Source: Rhynchopus sp. YZ270_cl-10
Lineage: Eukaryota; Euglenozoa; Diplonemea; Diplonemida; Diplonemidae
Assembly: GCA_964035575.1 (NCBI GenBank)
Contig: OZ037876.1
Location: forward strand, 682,001-746,000
Length of the DNA: 64,000 nt
Reading direction: 5' to 3'
Shown here: piece after piece, positions 29,921-41,970 of the stretch
How positions within the stretch are numbered: position 1 is the stretch's first letter
How the letters are laid out: the number at the start of each line of letters is the position of its first letter
The notes under the pieces: model-generated
Seen by the model: the letters and a program-made list of their open reading frames with translations, nothing else
Told to the model about the DNA's origin: nothing
Database searches by the model: none
Program-made: the position numbers and the translations under genes

Positions 29921-32486
29921 TGGAGAGTGGGGTGTTGGGGGATACTACTCAGGCAAGAAGCTTTTATTTGTGTGCTTGTCTTGAAAAGTTTTGTGGCAAC
30001 CTTTTTTTTTTTTTCAAAAAAAAAAAAAGTTGCAAACCTTTGGGGATCTATGGAGAAAAAAAATTCCCTCCTTGGGGTTGGGGCTTTGTAGTACCGTCCT
30101 TGCGGACACTGACAAGCTTTTTTCTTTGTTGTTAAATAAAGCAACCGAACGAGAAGGGGTTGAAGGAAACTTCTTTGGGGGGGAATGAATTCTAGTTCAT
30201 TTCAAGAAACCCTGCTGTCATCAATACAATAGACGATAAAATAAGGCAAAGGCTCTTTGAAAGGATGACACGGGGGATGGGGGGCTCGCACACATCTTTA
30301 AAAAAAAATACACGAAATAGTCCAGAGATAGGGGAATTGGGAAGTTTTTGGGACACTGTGTTGGGTTTTTTAATAAAAGAAACATTTTTTTGAGAAAATA
30401 AAAATAAAGCACAACACATCAAAAAAGAGGACAGGTTTTTTTTTTTTCTTTTTGCTTTGGTCTTTACAGTTGTATCCAAAAATTCAAAATTCAAAATTCA
30501 AAGACCCTTTCTAACCTTTTGTTTGGAGCCCCCAATAAACCAACTTTAACAAGAATCGAGAAGGTTTGGGGGAAGCTTTTTTTTTTCTTCCTTGGACACG
30601 ACAATCTCATTGGGTTGACTGTAAACACAGGAAAAGAACTCTTTAAGATGAGAACACCTCCTATAGAAGTGTAGTTATCTTTCCAAGTTCTCAAAAAATA
30701 TAAAAAAAAATTTGTTTTGAAAGAAAAATAATGTGAAGGTGCAAACGCTTCGTAATGTGTTCATTTTTAAAAATATTTTAAATGTTATGCATTGGCTAGG
30801 TAAGTGCTTTTGAGTCATTTGACGTTTCGTTGCAAACTCAAAAACACCCCCTTTTTCTGGGGGATTCACTTTTGTTGGGAAATTTTTTTTTAGAACAATC
30901 GACCAACCCCTTATGTGTGTTTTTTTTTTTTGGGGGACCGGTGGGGATGGGGTGTTTGGGGGAAACCGTACTCTACTTACCATCTGAACAAAAAAAAAAC
31001 GCCTTACTTTGTGTCAAAAGGAAGAGAAGAAGAAAAAAGGGGTTTTACTTCAAAGCCCCTAAGGCAAGGCTATCGTATCTCTGATAGGAATGCAAACTGC
31101 GTTAGCTAGAACAAACAAAAATATAAAACTTTCATTTTGATTGATAAAGACGTATCAATAGAGGGCAACCTCACTTTTCAGGGCGCAACAGTTCCGCCAT
31201 TTTTGTACATAAATATAAATTATGTACGAATAAATGCTGCCTTTTTAGAAAAAAACTACTGATTAAAAAACAACAGAAACTAATTGGAGCAAAGCAAGAA
31301 GGCCAGGTCCACGTAAGAGTAAGAAAAACAAAAAAAAAAAAATCGGGGAGTTAATGTTTTATGTAACTTATTGACACAACTAGAGGTGATGGTGGGGTGC
31401 TACGGCTGCTATTTAGCTTCAACAGAGCCAAAAAAGACAACACAAAAAAGATAAAAATAAACCCCCAAAACAGGGGAGGGGGGGTGTGTGGTAGTGGGGG
31501 AAGGGGACGGAAAAAAATATGGACATCAAGTCCCCTTTTAATTTCTTGTTTAGTTCTTCTTTAGGTTTTCAAAAAATAAATCCTACTTCGGTGCCTTTAC
31601 ACTTGGGTAAGAGTAAAATGACAACACCTCAATGGAGGGGCGAAACCTTTTTGTACTACTTTTGTGTTTGTTTGTTTTTTTTCCTTCTTTTTTTTGCTAT
31701 TAGAGACCACCCAAGGATGTGATCTGCTAACGCATTTCTTCTTTTTTTTTGCATCATTTTTTTTTACTGAATGTAACAAAAAAAAATCCCCCCCGATTTA
31801 AAAGAAAAGATTCGGCATTTTTTTTTTTTTGCTGGGTGAAGACAACCTCACTAAGAAGCCTTTATTTCCCCTTCAAAAAATCCCCCAACATTGGGAACTA
31901 AGTTGGGTGGCGTGGAACAGTGAACAAAACCCCCTTTTGCCAATCACGCTGAAGCAAAGGGGGAATGTGAGGGGAGGGATGGGAGTTTTTCCTAATACTT
32001 AATGAAGTTTTTTCCCTTCGAAGGGGAATCGCGGTGTAACCCTGTGGCGCTATGAAACCAAAATAAAATGCAAAAAAAAAAAAAAAAAATGGTCAAAAAA
32101 AAGATGTATTTTTTTTTCCTTTGAAATATTTTCAAACTATGCTCCCCTTTTGGAGAGAGCGAGCCTCTTATTTACTCCCAACCGTAAAAAGAAAAGACAT
32201 TTCGAAAAGACGGATATGCCTCAAAGAAGCACATTCATCTTTTTTAAAAAAAGGGGGGCGAAGTTTTGAAGATGCAAACACCCTCGATGAATATAAAAAG
32301 GAATTCGTTTCCACAAAAAAAAATGAAGTTTTTCTTTTGGAAATAATGGTCAATATAATGCACGAATGCACTTTTTTTCAAAAATAATAAAATTCTGTTT
32401 TCCTGGTTCGTATTGTTTGTTGTTGTGTCAGACATCCGAGGATGTGCTCCACTTTTTTCTCAAAGTCAAAAAAGGTTCCTATTTCG

Positions 32487-34567
32487 TCAGTAGTAACGTC
32501 TGGCTCTGGGGTTGTGTCCACGCTTGTCTCCTCCCCGACGCACGACTGCGTTGGGGAATCTGCGTGGAGTGGCCACCTTGCCTGTGTGGGGGTACCAGCC
32601 ACCGGTGGAGGATGAGTGCATATCCCACTCATCGTGGTTCGGATGTGCAGGCCACTTGCCGTGGTTGAAACGCATGTCCTGCTGGCCGGAGTGCCAGGAC
32701 TCTTGTTCCCACCCCTGCTGCTGCTGCCACACACCTGCCTCAAAGGCAGCCATCGCGACCTCGTCCGTCCCAAAGGTGGATCCCTCCTCCTGGATCTGCT
32801 GTACCTGCATGGCATCAAAGTACTCCTGCTCCTGCTGCATCAGATGCTGCTGGAGCTGCTGTTGCTGGAGCTGCTGTTGGAGCTGCTGCTGCGCTCCGGC
32901 GAAGCCGTAGCCAGAGTCGTACGGCTGTGGTGGTGGGTGGTGAGGGATGCGAGAAGGGGAGAACCATACCTGATGCGACTCAAACTCAGACGCCTCGGTG
33001 AACTCCGTCCCCGTCATGGACGCAGTGTCCGGGATGTCCCCCGCAATAGAGTCGCAGCATGCCGACTCCAGGTACGTGCTTGGGCAGGTCGTGTCCTTGC
33101 AGCTTGTGGTCTCGCTAAAGCTGGGTGGGTGGTAGTGGTGGTGGTGATTTTGTATGTAAAGGTATACCTGTTGTCGGAGCCTGAGCCCTGCACCGAGCAG
33201 TGTCTGCCCTTGAAGATGAAGAGCGAGTGCACCGCCATAGTGTGCAGCTCGGGGAGCCCACACCCACACATATCGTTCTGGAGGTTCTCAATGTTCCTCT
33301 TGCACTTCTCAAGGCGGCGTTCCACCTGCTGCCGCTTCTGCGCATCCTGCTCGAAGAGACGTCCCGGCTCGCCCATCTCGTTGATGGCACCCTTCTTCAT
33401 CTCAACGTGCAGACTGAAGCTCATGCCGTTGATCGTCTGCACGGAGTCCTTCTGGATCTCCTTCATCAGACGCTCGGCGCTTTCGTTGTCGGTGCACTCA
33501 AGGAAGTAGGCACGGCCGAAGTGGCTGCGGTGCATATGCTGCCTGTTGGCGCTCTTGTCTGGAGCAATGAGGAGCACAGACTCAGAAAGGCTCTGTCCGG
33601 GTGTAGGGTATCTGTCGAGGATGGCAACAAGCCCCTCCTGCCTGATGTCGCTGACGTGGAGCAGGAGGCCGTTCGAAGGCGATCGGTCGGCCATGACACG
33701 GAGGTAGACAATAGGCGACTCGATGTGCTCTTGGACAGTCTTGAGCAGGGGAGGTGCGCCTTCGACGTGGTGCCCCAAGCCCTGCAAGACCATCGACTTG
33801 TAGCGTTCGCAGAGGTGTGGATCGCTGTCGCGTTTGCTTTCCTCAACAATGATCTTGTCGCCGCTTACGAGAGGCAAAAAAATGTTATCAGTACGGCTGC
33901 GGAGCGAGTCCATTTCCTCGGGGATAAGACCTGGGGTGATAGATGCAACGCCGGAGACGTGTCGAGTTTTCTGGTACACATGAAGCTTGATGCTGAAGTC
34001 GTGCCCAGGCCACTCGCGTCTCAGTGCGTCGATGACTTCGCTGTGGCCTGTGCCGATGGGGAGGCGGGAGAGGTGGATGTGCGTGGCAGGGAGGCAGGGC
34101 CCCAAGGGGCAGGAGAGCATAGCCATCATGAAGGTCACGATGGCGGCGGTGACGGCAGCGGGCTTGCTGTCCTGGGCGGCCTCCTCGCGGATGGCGTCGT
34201 GCTGCTCCTGCTCCTCCTGCATGCGTGCACGGAGCGCGGCCTTGACCTTCTCATGCTGCCGTCTGTTCACCACGGGGCTGCGGCGTGCCTGCATCATTGT
34301 GTGCGTGATGCTGATGCAGCGGGTGGGTGGTGTCAGCGACCCGGATGAGTTGCTGTCAGACACTGCCGAGATGCCGTCGTCGCTGCACGACAGCGACGCT
34401 GTGCTGCTGCCGTTCGCCCCCAAGCTGCTTGCGCGTGTACGGCGCAGCTCCATCGCAGCAAACGGTGTCCTGCCCCTGCTCACATCGGGAAGCACCTCCA
34501 CCAGCTGCTGCTCGTTCAATACATTCAAGGATGCAAGCACATCCTCGCTCCACACGGTCTGAGTCAT
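32487..34567 (-). CDS. Gln-rich protein with possible RRM-like folds
   Basis: Two exons, 34567-33168 and 33114-32487, joined in phase over a 53-nt intron (GTATAC to TTTAG), 675 residues. The middle (about 150-420) has two stretches with the beta-alpha-beta pattern of RNA-recognition motifs, for example THIHLSRLPIGTGHSEVIDA and GRAYFLECTDNESAERLMKE, but no clean RNP1. A coiled segment (QKRQQVERRLEKCKRNIEN) and a Cys cluster MCGCGLP follow. Exon 2 encodes a Q-rich tract (LQQQLQQQQLQQ), Trp/His-rich sequence and an Arg-rich end RRGGDKRGHNPRARRYY, typical of RNA-binding proteins. The frame is open upstream to 34726 but that part is T-run leader. Function is not recognised; RNA binding is inference. 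Confidence 0.7.
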
Positions 34568-34961
34568 TTCGATAATTTGGCCCTCGCCTGGAAGTGAAAG
34601 ATGGGTGGCGGGAGACAGGAGGAAAGGGGTGTAGAAAAAAGAAAAAAAAAAACCGTCCGATATAATCCCTTTCAATGGTAGGGCCAGGGGGGGTGCGATA
34701 TTTGATCCACATTGTAAATGGATCAAATAATCGTGGGGTTGGGGGGTTTGTTAAATTGGCCGGGGGGAAAGGGTGGCCATGAAAAAAAAAGAGAATTTGG
34801 AGTACTTCAAGGATGAATACCGGTAGGGCAGACATCGTTGAATAATTTGAAGAAGGAAAAAAAAAAACCGTGCGTTGGCGAGGTAAGGTGCGACCTCTGA
34901 AGCGTGAATAGGAAAAACTTATATGATATTAAAAATTGAAAAAAAAAAAGAAAAGTTTTTT

Positions 34962-34999
34962 TGTAAGATGAACCTAAGCTTTGCGTACTTAGTTACCTT
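34962..34999 (+). repeat. Hairpin repeat family A copy
   Basis: TGTAAGATGAACCTAAG, loop CTTTGCGTA, CTTAGTTACC. Confidence 0.65.
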
Positions 35000-35043
35000 T
35001 AAAAAAAAACCACAGCTTCTTCAACAGAAGCCAGTAAAGGCTG

Positions 35044-35090
35044 TAGTTGACAGTGCAAACACCCCTACAACACAGGTACTAACGCTCCAT
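35044..35090 (+). repeat. Hairpin repeat family B copy
   Basis: TAGTTGACAGTGCAAACACC then CCTACAACACAGGTACTAAC and GCTCCAT. Confidence 0.55.
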
Positions 35091-35144
35091 GATCTCTCAA
35101 ACCACTGGAGTCTTGCACTTTAAAAAAAAGAGAGAGAAAAGTTG

Positions 35145-35186
35145 GTAACGATGAACCTAAGCCTCTCTGTGCTTAGCCACCTTTAA
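35145..35186 (+). repeat. Hairpin repeat family A copy
   Basis: TAACGATGAACCTAAGC, loop CTCTCTGT, GCTTAGCCACC. Confidence 0.7.
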
Positions 35187-35346
35187 GGAAACTGAGGTTG
35201 TTCCAAGCGGTTGTATGATTTGTGTCATGTGTTCACAATAGAAAGTGGGGTGGGGTGGGGGGGTAAACAATGTTAGACGGCTGAGTTTTCAGTCTCGAGC
35301 ACTTCGAAAAATTAGTAAATTTCATATTTTTTTCTTCTAAAAAATT

Positions 35347-35404
35347 GTTGGAGTAGCGCAGTTGCCTCGCGTTGTGTTGCCACAGTTGCAAATCTCCACT
35401 TTCC
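35347..35404 (+). repeat. Repeat family D copy
   Basis: TTGTTGGAGTAGCGCAGTTG, CCTCGCGTTGTGTTGCCACA, GTTGCAAATCTCCACT. TGGAG and CTCCA at the ends pair. Two more copies are at 43814 and 48110. Confidence 0.8.
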
Positions 35405-35958
35405 AAAAATTTCCCTCACGAAAAGGCCTCTGATTTTCTTCTACAATGCCCCTACCCCTTCCGAGGGTAGGTACTGTACAACAGTTTTTTTTTTATAAAC
35501 GGAAAGCCTTTCTCCAAAATGACAAAACCCGTTTTTATTTATTCTGCACGATCCTCGCATGCGGCGGGACCTAATACCCTAGGGGGAAGTGGGGTGGGGG
35601 TAAAACTTGAAAATGCTGAAAACTTTTGAAAGAAAACAGCCTTATGCGCGGGTCACGTTTGGGGAGGCCGCTTCGGGGGGAAAAAAACAAAGAATGTTAA
35701 GAACCTCTGTGAGTGGTATTCTTCAAAGCGGGGAAAGGACCGGGGGGTATGGGTAGTAATGGCGAAATTAGCGAAAAAATTAACAGCCAAAAAAAGGAGG
35801 GAAAAAAAAAGAAGTCTTTTTTGAAGTTTAAAAAAAACCCTCACCCCCCGCCCCTATGTATAAAATTGGTGTCAAAGAAACCCTCTCATATTTTACCCCT
35901 GCCATTTGTTTTTTTTTTTTTACATTCTTTTTTTGAAAAAAAATCTTGTTGGTATCCT

Positions 35959-38900
35959 TTATTCTGATTTCATATCAGACATTCTTTTCTCAGAGAGGAG
36001 TGCTGTGGAGATGCTGTGGTCGGAGGGGAAGGAGAGTGTCGGGAAGACCATGTTCTCGTGGAAGGTTCTGGTCCCTGTATTGTCTCGGGAGGAGTGGTCG
36101 AGCGTGAAGTGCGAGGAGAAGAGGAGGTGGTCCTTTGGGTTCTTGTCTGCCTTCGCTTCTTTGTCTGCGAAGGCAACTGCCTTGTTCAGTTGTGGCTGGA
36201 GATGCGTTCTTGCGTTGCATGTTGTGAACCCCTTCGACTTGGACGACGTTGCATAAGAAGTGCCGAAGCCTGTTGTCTCCAAATACGTGGTAAAATCGCT
36301 GACGCCCAGTTGGTCTTTCTTCGGTGTTTCGTATGTATTCGCGTCTATGCCCATCACAACGCGAGAGTTCGGGAATGACGCAGCATATTCCTTGACAGCA
36401 TCCAAAAGCGGTTTTGTTGCAAGCCCGTTTGTATCTCCATGGAAGGAAACCAAGATGTACGCAGTCGCAACACCACCCACATGGCGGGAGGCGGAGAGCG
36501 CAAAGACATCACCCGCAACAAGGGGCGAACCCTCTTGGATATTGGAGGTGATCCCGTCGGTCACCTCCGTCACATTCGCCCAGCCGTGCTTCTTCAGAAG
36601 GATGACACTGTTCTGCTTGCGCTCTGCGTCAAACTTTTGTGGGATGTGCACCTCAAACTCAGTGTTGATGTATGTGTTCTGGAGAAGACGCGGTCCCACC
36701 TCCTGCAGGAAAAGCACGTCCGAGGTGTAGTACTGCCGCAGAAGGATCTCGGCAATGCCGGACATCTTGTTTCTGTGCAACTTGTCGCACATCTCAGCAC
36801 GAACGTCCTGCCAGACAAGCGGTGCAGCCTTGTTGAGGAGGTGCACCAAGATCGCGTCGAAGATCGCCAACGTCATGATCTGCAGCGGCACAGACACCTG
36901 CTCCTCCTCCTCGGTGATGTCGGGGTACTTCGCGCGCGAGATCTGCTTGAGCATTTGGTAGCCCTTCTTGGGATTGCCCTTGCCGACCTCGTAGCGGTCG
37001 CTGAACATATGGTCCTTCCAGGCACGCCACCACTTCTCTTGGGAGCTGAGGTCCGACTCGTAGCAGTTGATGACAGAGGGGCGGTACATAAGCCCGTCTG
37101 GGGTGGTGATGGTGTTGGTGATGCGGTCCGGCATGGAGACAAGACGCTTCTTCCCGATGGAGGCGTCCTTCAGGAACTCTGAGATGATCTTCTTGTCCTT
37201 GTAGGTGTTCGTCCAGTAGTCCTCCACCTTCGGCACACCCTCAATCTTGCCGGCAAGCATGGTAACGCGAAGGTCCTCCCACATCTCCTCCGAGAACACA
37301 TCTGCCACCGGTGCGTCCACCTCCGTCGGGTCCTCAATGTACGCAGCAAAGTTGCTCATCAACGTGTTGTAGTCCTCTGTCCCGGAGATCCAGAACTCGA
37401 ATGGGTTGTTGTTGACTGCCGCCACGTTCCATGTGGTCACCTGCATCTCTGCCTCGCGCGGGATGGGGAGTGCCGGACGGTCGCGCTGTTGAAGGCGTGT
37501 ATGCACAATGGCGTGGCTGGAAGGGAAGGACAGCGTGTTGAACACATCGCCCTCGGCCCAGACACCCTTCCCGGTGCTGTCCTTGTCCGTTGCAATGGCA
37601 GTGAACTGCGAAGGGTCGAAGATGATGTGGTCCGAAGGACGTCTGTCACCGAGCGTTGCAATGGACGCACGCTTCACGCCGCGAGACGCGAACGGCTGCA
37701 GGTACGTCTTCGCGGTGTAGCTGGTCACGTTGTTCGGGTTCGGGTTGTCGCCGAAGCAGGACGTCAGCCTCTTCTCCTTGAGGTGCTCAGTGAGGGTGGC
37801 CACGTCCAGCTGGTCTGCCAGCGGCACCTTGACCGACTGTGCCTCCGAGTCCATCCCGATCAGAACCCTCACAATCTTGTTCGCTGTGGCGTACGAGGTG
37901 ATGCCGTCGATCACCGGTGTCGTCAGCGCACCCTTCGCGTCTCCATGGAAGCTGCACAGCAAGAATGTCTCTCCAGACACCTTGTTCACGGATGTGACTG
38001 CCTGGAGCTCGCCGTCCATGACATCAGGCACGCTCTTGATCAACGAAACAATGTTCGAGGTGACGTCGACCACAGAAGAGAAGAGCGCCTTCCTCAACAG
38101 AATGGCAGAGTTTTTGTTTGAGAGTGCGACTGTCTCAGGGAGGTGCACGCTGTGCGTGACGAGCTTGGTGGTCTCCTTGGTGAAGAGCGTGCTGCCCACA
38201 TCCTGCAGGAAGGCGACGTCGGTGGTGGCGTACTTCTTCTGCAGGATGCCGTGGATGAGCTTGTTCCGCCCCTTCACATCCAGGGACTTGCAGAGGTTCG
38301 TGCGCACAGAGTGCCACTCCGCAGGCGACACTGCCTTGTTCATGAGGTACACAAGCGCCGCATCGTACATGGCCAAGGCAAGCGTCTGCAGCGGGAAGCT
38401 CACCGCCTCCTCCTCCTCAGATATGTCAGGGTACTCCGTGTGTCGGATCAGCTTCAATATCTGGTACACCTTCTTCTCCACCTTGCCCTTCTTCGTTGTG
38501 ATCGTGATCTCCTCGTGGAACATGTACTTCTTCCACTTCGCCCACCACTCCTCAATGGAGGGCAGCTCTTCCGCATAGCAGTTGATGACAGTAGGACGGA
38601 ACACCGTGCCTGTGGTGGTGACAATGGTGTTGGTCACCTTGTCGGGCATGTGGGTAAGGCGCTTCTTCCCAATGAGCGGATCCGCAAGGAAGCCCGAGAC
38701 AAGTTTGCGCTGTTTGTAGCCTGTCTCCCACAGCTCGTCGATGGCAGCAACCTTCTCCATCTTGGCAGAGGTCATCTCTTCCTTGAGCTCGGACCACATC
38801 TCGTCGGTAAAGACTTTGCTTATGGCGATGTCTTGCTCGTTGCTCTCGATGAAGCCGTTGAAGGCAGCGATAAGCGCTTCGTAGCTTGCGTACTTCTTCT

Positions 38901-41704
38901 GCGTGGCACTGTTGCGGTCGTCACCGAGCCAGGCCTCGAAGGGGTTGTTGAGGTGCTCCTTCACGTTCCACGTCAGCACGTCCAGGTCCGTCCGCAGTGC
39001 CTTCACTGCAGACTCACGGTCCTCCTCACGCACACGGCGCAGCTCCGCTTTGCTGGGGTACTTAAGCAGTGTGGACGTGATGCCGTGGTCGGAGGGGAAC
39101 TTGAGTGTAGGGAAGACCATGTCCTCTGTGTACTCGCGCAGACCAGTGTTGTCCTTTGTGGTGCGCAGCACAACGAAGTCGTCCTTGAAAAAGAGGATGT
39201 GGTCCTTCGGGTTCTTGTCCCCAAGCACGTCACGGTCGCTCAAGGACACCGCCTTGTTGAGTTGTGTCTGCAAGTGTGTACGTGCGTGGAAGGTCGTGAA
39301 GTTCTTCGGGTTCGGGTAGTCCCCATAGCACGACGTCATCTTGTTTGCACGGTAGAAGCGTGCAAAGTCAAGCAGGCCCTGCTGGTCTGCGTTGGGCGAG
39401 TCGTATGTGTTCGCATCCATCCCGAACAACACCTTCACACCATCTAGGGTCTTTGAGTAGTTCTTCACAGCGTCCACGACAGGGATGGTGGCAAGCCCGT
39501 TCGTGTCACCGTGGAAGGACGCAATGAGGTAGGGCACACCGTCGTTCGTCGACACCGTGAGCACAAGCAAGTCGCCCCCAGCCACGACGCCGTCGGGAAG
39601 CAGCTTGACAACGTTCTCGGTGACCTCCTCGGCCTCCCCGAAGGAGTCCTTGCGGAGGAGGATCACGGAGTTCTGTCCACGGCTGGAGTCTGCCTTCTCC
39701 GGGTGGTTGATGGCGAAGGTCTTGCGAAGCGCCGATGGGCTGAACGCCCTCTCGAAGTCTGAGGAAACCTCCTGCAGGAAGACGACATGCGCGTTGCTGT
39801 ATTGCTTATTCAGGATGTTAACGACACGCTCGTGCTTGCCTTTGTTCAGTTTGTCGCACATCTCTGTACGGAGCTTCTCCCACACACCGGGCGAGGCTTG
39901 GTTCATGAGGTACACAAGAGAGGCGTCAAAGATGGCAGCAGCCAACGTCTGGAGCGCGATGCTGATTTTCTCCTCCTCCTCTGTCACATCGGGGTACTTT
40001 GCGCGGGTGATGGTCTTCAGCGTCTCGAAGACAAACAGCGACTTCTTGCGCCCCTTCTTCATGACAGTGATCTCAGACGTGAACATGAACTCCTTCCACA
40101 GCTTCCACCAGCTCTCCTGGCTGCTTAGGTCGCCTTCGAAGCAGTTGATGACTGTCGGACGCATGACGAGCCCTGTAGTGGTGGTGATTGTGTTCGTCAC
40201 ACGGTCGGGCATCGATGCGAGACGCTTCTTCCCTATGGCCTTGTCTTTGAGGAAGCCTGTGATCACCTTGCGGTTTTTGAAGTCGTCGTCCCACATTTCA
40301 TCGACGCGACTGACGCCGTTGACACCTTTGGCTTGGAGGATCTCTTTGAGCTCTGCCCACATCTTGATGGAGAAGACCTTGGAGACGGGGACGTCGACGG
40401 CGATGGGCTCGTCGGTGATGTACTCTGCTATGTTCTCCATGAGTTTGTTGTAGTCGTCTGTGCCCGAGATCCAGTACTCGAAGGGGTTGTTGTTGACGGC
40501 AGCGATGTTCCATGTAACTGCTTCGAATGCCTTTGCGGTCTGCGGGTCAAGCGCTGTCTCTAGCTTCTGCTTCTTGTCCGCCTCGAGAATTGCCTTGCGT
40601 TTGTCCTCAGACCCTTTGAACTCCTTCTGGAAGATGCCTGTCACCGACTTCGAGGACGCAACCCGTTCCTCCAAAATCTTCTTTTCATTGCGCAGAATGC
40701 GGATCTGCGCGTTGGCAGCGTCAACCGACTCCTCCAATGTCTTGGCACGCTGTGCCTCGTCGTCATTGATCTTGATCTGCTTGTTCAGCTCCGCCTCGAG
40801 AGACTGTTTGTCACGCTTGATGCGCGCCAGCACACCCGCAGCGTCTCCTTGCGCATCGGAATCACGCGCCGCAGACTTCTCTTTGAATCGTTTGAACTCT
40901 TGTTTCTCGTTTTCGTATTGTGCCTGTAGGATGTGGTATAGGGAGCAGGGCAGGACAGCAGGACAGCGCTGTGCATACCTTCCACGACGCAGACTCGGTT
41001 TCAAAGTTTTTGCTCCAAACCTTCTCCTTGTCGAGGTCTGTTTTGGAGGACACCGCCTGGCGTTGTGCTTCCTTTAGCTTTGCTTTGGTTTCGTCGTGGT
41101 CGTACTGTGGGCAGAGGGTTGTCAGACGGGGTTAAAAAAACAGCAATATTGCGACCTTCATAGGCTGCAAAACAAAAGAATAAATACCTGAATTTGCTGC
41201 TTCTCGTTTTCGCAGGGACGGAGTGCGCTGATTTCGTTTTTGAGGGTGCGTTCTCGGTCCTGTTTTTTGAGTGTTTCGGAGTTGAGAGAAAAAAAGCGTG
41301 GGGGAGCAGGGTAAACAAAGCCAAGCAACGTTAAGCTGATCCACGAAGCTTCGTTTTTTTTTTTTGTGGAGACATTCGTTTCAGAAAATACTCAGGGGAT
41401 TGGGTCACAATACCACTATAGTGGACTTGTCGTGGTTGCAGCGTTGGATATCTTCCTGCTTCTCTTGCACCTCCTTCTGCGCTTCGTTGGTTTCTTTTTG
41501 CAGTTCTGTGAAGAAAAATGTGAGTACAAAAATGGGAGGGTATTTCCTATGAAATATGGCCATACGTTTGATGTCATTGCGGAGAGCCACAATCTGGTCT
41601 TCGCGTTGATGTAACAGCTGCTCCTGCCCGCCCCCCACACTTGAGAATACGATGTACAGCATAACCATCGTCACCGCCACTATACCCAACATCCGTTGAT
41701 TCAT
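35959..41704 (-). CDS. Membrane-anchored coiled-coil protein with three EEP-fold units
   Basis: Five exons by phase: 41704-41566, 41505-41414, 41259-41188, 41104-40979 and 40923-35959, totalling 1797 residues. A hydrophobic segment (LGIVAVTMVMLYIVFSSV) near the start is a likely membrane anchor; coiled coil follows over about 30-250. Then come three units of about 510 residues each: about 40525-38990, 38985-37450 and 37447-35962. Each starts TWN(I/V) and carries endonuclease/exonuclease/phosphatase (EEP) motifs, with an insert of about 220 residues after the first strand. Units 1 and 3 keep LQEV, G(M/I)DANTY and PSDH. Unit 2 reads LQDV, GMDSEAQ and PSSH. The fold includes nucleases and phosphoinositide phosphatases; I cannot choose the substrate. 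The DNA of the units has diverged, so the triplication is old. Confidence 0.85.
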
Positions 41705-41745
41705 CCCGCCGAGCTTCCGTGGCGAAAACACCTTCCCTCCCCGAT

Positions 41746-41771
41746 CCCTTGCCCCGTGTTGGGGGCAAGGG
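41746..41771. promoter_or_regulatory. GC-rich hairpin just upstream of the EEP gene start
   Basis: CCCTTGCCCC and GGGGCAAGGG pair perfectly over 10 bp with a 6-base loop. It lies 42 bases before the ATG at 41704, so probably in the 5' UTR, where it could slow scanning ribosomes. That role is inferred. Confidence 0.5.
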
Positions 41772-41970
41772 TCTGTACTGCTAGAACGAATCGAAAAAGA
41801 AAAAAAGAGGGGGACTACCTATGAATGGCCCAAACAGTCTGCTGCTGATGTGTAAGTCTGTTGTTGTAATTTTGTTGCAGAAAGGCTAAAAAAATTGATA
41901 TTGAAGTTGAGAAAGTGAAGGCCAAGAGATTGAGAATATCCATGTGGTCCCGAATTTTTTTAAAATTTAT

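Larger units (their letters stand above)
29057..32486. other. Spacer, right part of the large gene-poor region
   Basis: AT-rich; no gene recognised in about 3.4 kb. It has family B copies at 29083 and 29880, weak family A-like strings at 29225, 29462 and 30645, a family C fragment at 29641, and an imperfect hairpin CCCCCTTTTGC with GCAAAGGGGG near 31930-31964. Confidence 0.55.
34568..35958. other. Spacer upstream of the Gln-rich gene
   Basis: No gene seen. It has two family A copies, one B, one D and a hairpin CCTACCC with GGGTAGG near 35447-35471. Confidence 0.5.

Noticed and set aside
22678-32486. LTR retroelement or virus-like element in the gene-poor region
   Set aside because: No long direct terminal repeats and no reverse transcriptase, integrase or capsid-like reading frames were seen.
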